This document shows positions 55,750 through 64,000 of a stretch of 64,000 nucleotides of DNA, piece after piece. Position 1 is the stretch's first letter; each line of letters starts with the position of its first letter. The stretch comes from Cristatella mucedo (lineage: Eukaryota > Bryozoa > Phylactolaemata > Cristatellidae), in assembly GCA_009760855.2 (NCBI GenBank), contig WPIO01000006.1, positions 12,848,001 to 12,912,000 of the forward strand, given 5' to 3'. The notes under the pieces are model-generated. The model was not told the DNA's origin. It did no database searches and saw only the letters and a program-made list of their open reading frames with translations. The position numbers and the translations under genes are program-made.

Positions 55750-57345
55750 CTTTATCTACCGGACCGTTATGGGTACTTTTGCAGAAGTGGTCAAGCTTTG
55801 AGTCGTGCGATTTTGATGCGATTTTGAGCATACTAAACCCTAGTTCAGGTATGACTCGAAAAAATGCAAGAATCCAATGAAGCATTAAAGCATGAAAATC
55901 AACAAAAAAGTGCTACAACTCATGAACCAATGAATTAAAGTTTTGTTCAACACTTCAATCAAATTTACCAGCGTATGCTCTCACCTCTAGAAATGTTCAC
56001 GTCGCTCCTGTTTCATCCTCAGTCTCCCTGGCACTTTGTTGGTGAGGAGAATCACACTTTCTTTCAGCTTCCGAAGTACACTCTTCAGCGGCCTCGTTGT
56101 GGCATCTTTCGGGGAGGTTGTTGCCGGCCCGTTCTTTTCAGCTTTTTCCCCTCCAGGATATTGATTGGTACTCTTTCAAAAATGTGATGGCTTCAAATTT
56201 AAAGTTTACCAATAAATTCCTAGCTATTTTACGAAACCGATCAACATAAAGTACAGTGGGGCAAATCTAAAACTCACTTTACACAAATCTGGCAGCTTTC
56301 CAATATGCCAACTCAGCTTATCTGGTCCAAGCAGCTGCTCTGGTAGCGCTCGGGCGACAGCAAAGGGGTCATTGTGAGCAGAGAGCTCAAGCTGCTAGAA
56401 TGTCGTAGCCGCCCTTGGAACAATCCTGTAAAGTTCACATTATTGTGACGTTCTAGTATTTCGGTTCTCAGTTTCAACTATGTATGCACACAAGCAAATT
56501 AGAAAATTATGCCTGTTTTCTGACACTCACCATTGCTGCACCGCAGTGTATCTCTATAAATACATCACGAAGAACTCAATGCATAAGGTTGAGGAAAACA
56601 TTCGTGCACCATGATTTTAATAATAATTTGATGGAATAACAATTTAATGAATTTAATAGTGATTAATGGAAAACACGTCACGTGAACTCTCTTCTCAACC
56701 TTAAAAATGTGACGCCAGTGACTGTGACTTGCCGACTAACAGTCTAATAAACCTAGCCTATTTTGGGGTAGATTGACCAACTTGGCATGCCAACTGTCAA
56801 TCTAATAATGGTATTTCCGAGATCTTTAAAGTATCCCGGAAGAGTCTACATTATTTCTACGGCTCCCTATATACCTGTATCGGTAAATGCAGATAGATGT
56901 CTTTCCTTGTCACTGCACAAAGACTTTTTTTGCATATGTTTGGGCTATGCCTAGCCCTACACTTTTAGCATGCATATACCGATGTGTCTCAGCCCCTCTA
57001 CTACTCAGGTAAGATGTTGGTCCAGTGCCCAGTGCCAGTGTCGTAGGGCATTTTATGCGAGAGCTATAATCCGAAAATCCAGGCAAATCTAAACTGCGCC
57101 GGTCGACTGGTGCTGAAGCAATTTTTTTTTTCAAAAACCGTGGCTGTATTGAAAGCCGAAAGAGACCGGCCAGACATGCTCATTGGCATGCTTTCGGCTT
57201 CTGTAGGCAAATACAGATTGCAGCACCTATTTTCAAAAATATGGGTTCCTTGCGCAAATCCTAACTTCTGGTGGCACTTGTCAGCTTGGTGTCATCATCA
57301 GGCGATGATGCAGTATTTGAGGATTTATTGTTATTAAATATAAAT
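55750..57345. other. No recognisable feature
   Basis: AT-leaning sequence with small unassigned frames. No repeat family seen here. Confidence 0.4.
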
Positions 57346-57347
57346 GT

Positions 57348-57465
57348 AAATATAATTCATTTGTATAGCGCCCCGAGAGAACTTAAGGCTCGAGCCCACG
57401 ACCTCAGCCAGACTTTGGTTGGGGCGAGCACCTTAACCATTGGACCAAACCAACTCACAGTTTTC
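57348..57465 (-). mobile_element. SINE-2 copy, internally shortened
   Basis: Reversed, it reads TTGGTCCAATGGTTAAGGTG, CTCGCCCCAACCAAAGTCTG, GCTGAGGTCGTGGGCTCGAG. It then goes directly into CCTTAAGTTCTCTCGGGGCG, CTATACAAATGAATTATATT. The AGCGCCTGAATAGAGATT part of the tail is missing. Confidence 0.82.
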
Positions 57466-57610
57466 GTGCAGGTAACCTTTAATAGCTTAACGAGATGCCT
57501 CTTGGCCCTCAGCCGGCAGGCCTTGGGCAAGTGGCCACAGGGCTGCAGCCCCAGCCCCCAATAAGCCAGCTGGCACGGGGTACGGACCCCCGACTCCCCC
57601 CTCCCGACAT

Positions 57611-57611
<1 letters not shown>

Positions 57612-57663
<52 letters not shown>
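57612..57663. repeat. C-tract of 52 bases
   Basis: An uninterrupted run on the plus strand inside the left minisatellite. Length is as given in the sequence, but homopolymers this long are prone to sequencing error. The G-rich strand could form quadruplex structures. Confidence 0.95.
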
Positions 57664-57664
<1 letters not shown>

Positions 57665-58259
57665 ACATCCCCCCCCCCCGACATTCTCCCCCTCCCCGAC
57701 ATTCCCCCCTCCCCGACATTCCCCCCTCCCCGACATTCCCCCCTCCCTGACATTCCCCCCTCCCCGACATTTCCCCCTCCCCGACATTCCCCCCTGGGGT
57801 AGGACATTTCCCCCCTGAGGTAGAGCATTTCCTCCCTTCCCGTATGGAAATGCCATGATATAAACTGTCTAGTTTACATATCTTGTAGAGATATTATATA
57901 GTTTATAATATATAACATAGTCCTATATTATAGTCATTAGAAATGCTGTCACTGCAGCCCTGCTTTTCGGCAGACCACCAAGTGCAAGGTCGAAGCTCTG
58001 CCTGGGTGGCCAGCAGCAGAAGCTCTCGGCAGCAGCCGCTAGCTAGCTTATAGCAGTATCCTTGGCCGACGCCACCGCCCCTCCCGACATCGGCACCGCC
58101 GGCTACTGCCCACCCAAACCTCTCCACAATCGCTGCAGCTGTTGCTGCTCCGGGCTTTACGAGTCGCGATGGCCATACCGCCTCCATCGGTCGTGCTATC
58201 GAGTGGCAGCTTATACTGAATTAATTTTATTTCAACAGTGTGAACTTCATTTGATCGTG

Positions 58260-58262
<3 letters not shown>

Positions 58263-58346
<84 letters not shown>
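58263..58346. repeat. (CA)n microsatellite
   Basis: An uninterrupted run of about 42 CA units lying between the two fold-back arms, followed by a short TA run. Confidence 0.97.
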
Positions 58347-58348
<2 letters not shown>

Positions 58349-58509
58349 ATATATATATATCTGTATTCTTAGTTATACATTCATCAACATTGGGGAAATG
58401 TCCTACGGGGGAGGGGGGCAATGTCGGGGGGGGGGGCAATGTCCTAGGTTACACCAGGGGGAAATGTCTGGGGGGGTAAACGTCCTGGGGGGGGAATGTC
58501 CTACAACCA

Positions 58510-59510
58510 CTGGCACACCCTTCTGCCTTCAGTGATTGGCTGGCCTGGGCAAGGTCAAGGCTCAGCACTTTTTCCCGGCTACGTGTATATCCTGGTCCAT
58601 AGGCATCAGCATGGACAGCCATGTCAGCTACCCATCTCTCTATACAAAATCATGCCCCTCTGACATTTCTGGGCTGAAAGCTGCCATTGTAATATCAGTT
58701 GGTCTCCTGCCAGACACAGCGCAGGACACGGTGTCTGAAGTTGCCTGCCTTCTTGAGCCTCCTTAGCGGGCCTTCAAGTCAGGTTCTCCGACTGAATCTG
58801 CCCTCCACGCTTTTTGTTTCATTTCAAGAGAAAAAGTGCTTGGACAGCCGACAGGGCTCCAAGCACAAGAGTTAGTTCAGCCACAACCAGTCCGGGTGCA
58901 GTTGGGAGTTGCTGATGAGGTTGGCCATTCCCCAAATGTAGGTGTCACTCAGTGATATCATGCCTGATTTATTTGGCCGGCTGTTGCCGGGCAACGCAGT
59001 TGCTCCTTGCCGACTAACATGAGCATGTTTCGGGGCTGACTTGCACCACTCGTGTAGAGGGGGAAGGCACTCGGGTGCAGGAGCAAGACACCGACTCCAC
59101 AGTATCTGCCACCGATCCCCCTCCACCCCCCCCCCCCCCCCCCCCCCCCCGATGGTAAGGATGAAGCTGCTGCTTCCATGCCCTTGCCACAGACACAGCA
59201 GGCCCAGGCACGACTGGCAAGTCATGACACCGAGATAAACTAGAGACAGATTCTAATCAGTCTCATCAGACTGCTGCTCCCAGACCCCCTAGTTTGCAAG
59301 CCAAGGGCAGCCATGCATTGCAGGGTGCCATCTGTTCATGTAAGTTGGCAAAGCAGCCGGCTGGCCGAGTCGGTGTGTCTCCGCGTGAGTCCGATTCAGG
59401 AGCATCGTCCTTAGCATGCCGACGGCCTAGTTTTTCTGCTGCTGCTCCGTTTTGCTGCCACTTCCTGCTACTTCAGCTAGGGACATGATGCATCTCGATC
59501 AATATATGAA
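58510..59510. other. No gene assigned; C-tract of 25
   Basis: A C-tract at 59126-59150 is followed by GATGG. Frames are short and overlapping, with no recognised domain. Confidence 0.35.
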
Positions 59511-59513
59511 CTA

Positions 59514-59592
59514 GGATTAGCCAGCAGTTAAAGAGTGTGCTTGCTCTCTGGGGCCAGTAAGCCCCGGGCTCGAAGTCTCGGCTGCCCGAGTG
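59514..59592 (+). mobile_element. tRNA-like SINE head
   Basis: TTAGCCAGCAGTTAAAGAGT, GTGCTTGCTCTCTGGGGCCA, GTAAGCCCCGGGCTCGAAGT has A-box- and B-box-like words in SINE order. No SINE-1 or SINE-2 tail follows, and a full tRNA cloverleaf is not formed. Confidence 0.45.
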
Positions 59593-59851
59593 CAAAACAA
59601 GAAACAGGCACTTGACCGCACTTGACCGGAAATCACTGGTTTGCATAGCTGACCTTTTGCAGACCCCCTAACCGAGGGATTCGCAAGCAGGCTCTTCCCT
59701 GTCAATGGCCATCAATCGGCTGCCGCCCCTCACAACCCCTGCCTTCTCGGGTTCATCGTGAGCAGCCCTGGAAAGGCTTAGAGCTGCACTGCTGCAGCAG
59801 TAGTGGAAAGGTGACAGCTGCCTCCCTCCGGGTGGCTGATTTGGCATTTAA

Positions 59852-59852
<1 letters not shown>

Positions 59853-59882
<30 letters not shown>
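59853..59882. repeat. G-tract of 30 bases
   Basis: An uninterrupted G run on the plus strand, the longest of that orientation in the window. Quadruplex formation is plausible. Confidence 0.95.
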
Positions 59883-59883
<1 letters not shown>

Positions 59884-59984
59884 GGGGAATTCAAATGCAT
59901 AATGCCCGTGCAGGTCCGTCCACCAATTAACCCGCAGGTTAGCTTGCTCAGCGACCGGTCATACTAAGCTGATCGTTCACACAC

Positions 59985-60830
59985 TTGAACTGCTCCGACC
60001 GGCTGCGTGGTGAGGGCAGCAGGGCGGGGCAGGGCAGGGCGGGGCGGCTCCTTGTAGTCGTTGCGGGTTCGGCCGCATTCGCGTACGAGCAAGGTTCTTG
60101 CACTGTGGACGCTCAGGCAAGCCATCCGGCGGTTAGTGCGCCAACCGTGCACCGACGGTTCGAACTCAAGGGAACCGGCAGTCGAGCATGCGACAGATCA
60201 GCGCATGCACCACTGCCGCCGGGACTGCAATCCGGCGGGCGATGACGTCGGCTTCAGCTGCTGCTGCTGCTGCGCAAGCGAGCGACTCGAGCGACCTGCC
60301 GAAGGCGGCCCGGCTCGAGCACTGGCTTACTCGGCTGACTGTGTCGACAGAAGGACCGAGGGGCGAGAGCAAAACCGGGCGCCCAGGCATGCCCTGACAT
60401 GCCCGGAGGCAGTCCTTGCAGAGTGGCAGCGATGTCAGCTCAGCAGCTGCGCGCACGCACTGCTCGGTCGTCAGCGAGGGCAGCCCTCCGCTGAACGACC
60501 GCATGCCGGCCACAGTGCACTTCCGCGGAGGCTGCTCGAGGGCGTTCGATCGGTTTGCTGCACGAGGGGCAGGCAGCGACGGCTGTAGTTGTGCGTAGCG
60601 GTTCAGCCCGCTGAGTTGCGGCTACTGGGCTTTTCCAGCTGCCATTCCAAACCTAGCCGCGGCTGCGGCAGCAGCAGTGGGGCAGCAGATCTGCCGCAGC
60701 GGCGACATGAGTAACTGCGGCTGCCGCCATGCCAGCTTAGCCGGCACCACACGGTGACAGGCAGGCGACTGCTCCGAAAGGCGCTTGCTCGACCTTGCCG
60801 GCCGCCCGAGCTTACCTGACTGGCCTTCGG
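59985..60830. other. Second GC/CpG-richer block
   Basis: CpG words are frequent (GACGTCGGC, CGAGCGACTCGAGCGACC) compared with the flanks, with GGGCGGGGC boxes near 60025-60047. A 175-codon plus frame and a 115-codon minus frame overlap, so neither is accepted as coding. It could be a small promoter, but nothing downstream supports a gene. Confidence 0.35.
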
Positions 60831-60909
60831 TCAGGCTCCGAGCCTGCACCGAGCAGTGGAGGTCACAGCCTGCCGGTGTCTTACAGGGGCAGCACACATC
60901 TGGCCTCAC

Positions 60910-62660
60910 GTGACCTGACTACCTTTGCCCCCCTGCGATCTCCAGCCTGCCGGTGCCGTGAGAGACTTTTTAAGCCAAATCCCGGCCTTCGATATGACTT
61001 TCGGTGATCCGGGAGGTCCGGCTAGGTCCGGGCTAGAGCTTCCAGGGAAATGTTTCAGCATCAGTCGGAGCCCAGCGATGGATTTTGCCCAGAAAACCTC
61101 TCGCAATCAACAAAGGTCAGGCGAGCAGTTCAGAGCTTGATCGGCTACTGTCTGTTGCACGTGCTCTAGTCGGGTAGCTGCTAGAAGGGTGGACAAACTC
61201 ACCACGGTCATCTGACTAGCTGAACGCTCAGTACTACCACCACCTTTGCCATTGCCACCGCACACCCAGCCAGCCCACCGTCTTTCCTTAGCACTTCCCC
61301 GTTTGTAGTGCTGCTGGCTCGAGCCCCAAACCATCCATCCTGTTGGGAGCACGCGACTCAGATCTGCTCCAGACCGGGGCGGTAGCAATCAGGCAATACT
61401 CGAAGCACTCCTTTGGCAGGACGGTGGTCAGACTTCAGCCGACCCTCGGCATACCCACACTCTCTGGCATGCTGCGTGACCCGAGTGAGCCGTGTGAGTA
61501 CAAGGCTCATCGCTTGGTCTGAGGTCAATGAGCCCTGTACTCAGTGATGTGCTGGATTTTATGGTTGCTGGAGTCCTACTGGCAGTTACACAGACCTAAG
61601 TATCCAGCTATCCGATTCTAACTATGCATACACTACAACCACAGCCCACTGATAACATGTCGGCTGTGCGTGGCACTGTACATGCTGTGCATTGCATACA
61701 TATTGTTCGTAGCGTTGCGTTGCGAATGCCGAGAAAGTATAACTGCAGTACATGCAGCGGATCTTTTCTGCGAGTCGTATCAGTACACACCTAGCCCAAT
61801 GCTTACATATCGTGCTAAGTCTTCTGTGTCAACAGCAGAAGATCTGGTGAAGATCAACAGGCAACTGCAGAAACCGATGCTTGCTAGCCTAGGGCAGCTT
61901 TGCTGATTCGGGGGAGAGGGAGGGCTGCGTGACTTAGTGACGTCTTTTAAGACAAACCGATAATATACTCACATGCTCAGTCTTCTTGGCTTCCTCCTCC
62001 TTCTTCTCCTCCTCCTCCTCATTCATTTGCTACAGTCTAGATGGGAGTAGCTGCTTTTTGTCAGCTTGGCGGCTAGTAGGAGTGCAAATCAGTACCTATG
62101 CTGAGGCTGTGTCGAGGACTTCGGGGTAGCTGGGTGGGCCATGTGCCTCGGGTCTGACTTTGTGAGACCTGAGTGTCAGCAGCGGTAACAGCAGCAGAAG
62201 CAGCAGCAGCCTCGGCAGAGGCTGCTATGGTTGACTGAGGGCTACCCAATTCTGCTTAGGTCAGCACGTGACCCACCTGGCTGCCAGAGGGCAACCTGCC
62301 GAAGGGTGAATGGTGGCACGACAGCCGGTGGCAAATGCCGATGTTCAGTGAAGGGCACAGCTGAATCGCCTGGGCTAGTCACTAATCAGAAACGCAGCCG
62401 GAAGCACGGCAGCAAGCATGGCAGCAAAGAGACCGGGGAGGGGTTGGGGGGGAGGTGAGTGCCCTTGTACCAGTCAGTGCTCGTGAGCCTCGGGCGAAGA
62501 TAATTCGCGGACTCTGATGCCCAGGGGATTTGTTGAAGATACAGGTTTAATTGTTTCCTTGTCTGGGCTGATGCTAGCTCCTAATCTAATAGCCTTCACC
62601 GTGCAACTCATCATGTCACTTCAGCAGACTTGGTGCCTCCTTCATTACCGGAAGTCAGGA
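60910..62660. other. No recognisable feature
   Basis: Short overlapping frames only. A (TCC)n-like stretch lies near 61985-62022 and a CAG-rich word cluster near 62185-62215. Confidence 0.35.
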
Positions 62661-62738
62661 GTGAGTGGGCTCAGCGTTTCGGCGGCCCACCAATCTCCAC
62701 AATGCAGTTCAAACGGCTAGCCTGAGGTTGAATTCACT

Positions 62739-62916
<178 letters not shown>

Positions 62917-63249
62917 CTCCTGCAGCTGCTGCTCTGCAGCGAATTCTAGAGCCAAGAAGTTTGCTGCGAGAAAGTCCAGCTTGATACGTGACGTCAGCTA
63001 CAGGATTTGGCCACTGCCGTGGTCGGCAGTGGACCGATGTCCGAGAGGTGAGCCGTGCAGCCGCCAGCAAGCGGCATCGACCGGGGTGGCAGGGGGGCAG
63101 CATGCGTGCTGCAGTTAGAGGCATGTGGCTGCCGACATCGTGGGGCCCTGCTACTGCTGTGACATGCAAGTGGCAGAGCATGCTTGACAGGAGACCAACT
63201 AAAGCCGACCTTGGGTGGCACAAGGACTGCTCTCCGTAGTGCAAGAGCT

Positions 63250-63392
63250 CTCTCACTCCCTCTCTTCTCTATCTCTCTCCCCCCTCTCTCTCTCTTTTTT
63301 CTCTTCTCTCTCCCTCCCTCTTTCTCTCTCTCTTTTCTTCTCTCACTCTCTCTCTCTCTCTCTCTTCCTCTCTCTCTCTCTCTTCCTCTCTG
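63250..63392. repeat. (CT)n-rich tract
   Basis: Irregular CT repeats with TTT and CCC interruptions, about 140 bp. With the GA run 340 bp upstream it forms an inverted pair of simple repeats. Confidence 0.95.
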
Positions 63393-63399
63393 CTGCATA

Positions 63400-64000
63400 G
63401 CCAAGGTCAAAGAGATGTATGGTGAGTACTCAGTTCGAAAAAGAGGCTCTCAACTCTGATATTGGTTGTAAGTATCACAATCAAGGTCAAGTGATGTTTA
63501 GAGTTTGCTTGCTAAACTGGTTTAAACGTAACATGCAAGCCCTTACATTTTGTAATATTCAGCATAGGCGACATACAAACTTGGCAGTGGACTGTTTTTA
63601 GAAACTGCTACAATATAAAAATTTTAAGAATCGGTTAAATTTTTATAACAATTCTGTTTGGAAACTAGTGGCAGCTGGTGTAAAACATGCTGTTGTTCGG
63701 TCGAGCTGGGTCTGAACAGACAAGAACGTTGCCGACAATGCCTGCACAGTATATCTTTCCTGGCCTTTGAGTCACGATTTTATTACACGAAAGCTACATT
63801 TGTTAACAAGGCGTAGGCAGAGCTGTGTGATGAAGTGCTGAACTTTGCAATTCTTGTAGGCAAACAAAAGAAGACAGTTTATTGTTGAGATCGTAATAGA
63901 GAATGCATACCTCAGCCTATGGTAGTGACGATCTTAAATGTTGTTGTCTTCCGGTACTAGGCTGGGGGGGCCCTCCCGACCTTGACTGACCAATCGAGGT
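63400..64000. other. No recognisable feature
   Basis: AT-leaning end of the window; small frames only, none recognised. Confidence 0.4.

Larger units (their letters stand above)
57590..58506. mobile_element. Fold-back-like element with G/C-rich minisatellite ends
   Basis: The left side (57590-57835) is a tandem of ~16-17-bp units of the form CCGACATTCCCCCCTCC plus variants such as GGTAGGACATTTCCCCCC. The right side (58394-58506) contains the same words reversed (GGGGAAATGTCCTACGGG, GGGGGCAATGTCCTAGG, GGGGAATGTCCTAC). The two arrays enclose about 560 bp with no frame I recognise and a CA microsatellite. Tandem units as inverted ends are the hallmark of fold-back elements. A locally expanded terminal repeat of another DNA transposon is the alternative. 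Confidence 0.55.

Noticed and set aside
60140-60190. tRNA-like GGTTCGAAC word
   Set aside because: No A-box at the right distance and no SINE tail; a single chance B-box-like word in GC-rich DNA.

Overview
This window is animal (metazoan) nuclear DNA with no recognisable host protein-coding gene. Nothing bacterial or viral was recognised: there are no long dense ORFs, operons or ribosome-binding patterns. Instead it is packed with decayed non-LTR retrotransposons, tRNA-headed SINEs, remnants of other transposable elements, satellites, minisatellites and long microsatellites. By eye, CpG is not depleted outside the GC-rich core, and the LINE proteins are L2/CR1-like. That suits an invertebrate better than a vertebrate, but I cannot name a phylum from this sequence.

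Labels used here are local. Line-A, Line-B and Line-C are three L2/CR1-like LINE families recognised by different C-terminal and 3' tail sequences. SINE-1 is a tRNA-headed family whose tail reads GGCTCTTCTGCYGCTATAYAAA. SINE-2 is a tRNA-headed family whose tail (GTTCTCTYGGGGCGCTATAC) resembles the Line-A and Line-C 3' ends.

Layout. 1-15.1 kb: overlapping LINE copies in both orientations. These include one long Line-A copy (about 8.4-11.07 kb) with endonuclease, reverse transcriptase (YADD present) and C-terminal blocks, and a broken ORF of a widespread animal element at 11.8-12.3 kb. 15.1-18.9 kb: two apparently related degenerate tandem arrays with a period near 175 bp, interrupted by LINE pieces. 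18.87-23.26 kb: a 4.4-kb GC- and CpG-rich block with a TATA-like box, ETS-like sites, a YY1-like site and a consensus splice donor, but no convincing exon. 23.3-34 kb: further LINE and SINE copies, a near-perfect inverted repeat split by a SINE-2 insertion (27.37-27.96 kb), a second copy of the broken ORF (28.8-29.2 kb), and a 1.7-kb element with terminal inverted repeats (31.81-33.49 kb). 34-64 kb: SINEs, LINE fragments and much simple sequence, including CA, CT, GA and TA tracts, CAG-rich minisatellites, C-tracts of up to 52 bases, and a fold-back-like pair of G/C-rich minisatellites (57.6-58.5 kb).

The parts relate as parasites and hosts of one another. SINE-2 shares its 3' end with the LINEs and was probably mobilised by them. 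SINEs sit inside LINEs and inside the inverted repeat, and LINE pieces sit inside the tandem arrays, which gives a relative order of insertion. I found no gene system with a definable cellular function. The most notable objects are structural: the inverted repeats, the ~175-bp arrays that grade into the GC-rich block, and the fold-back element.
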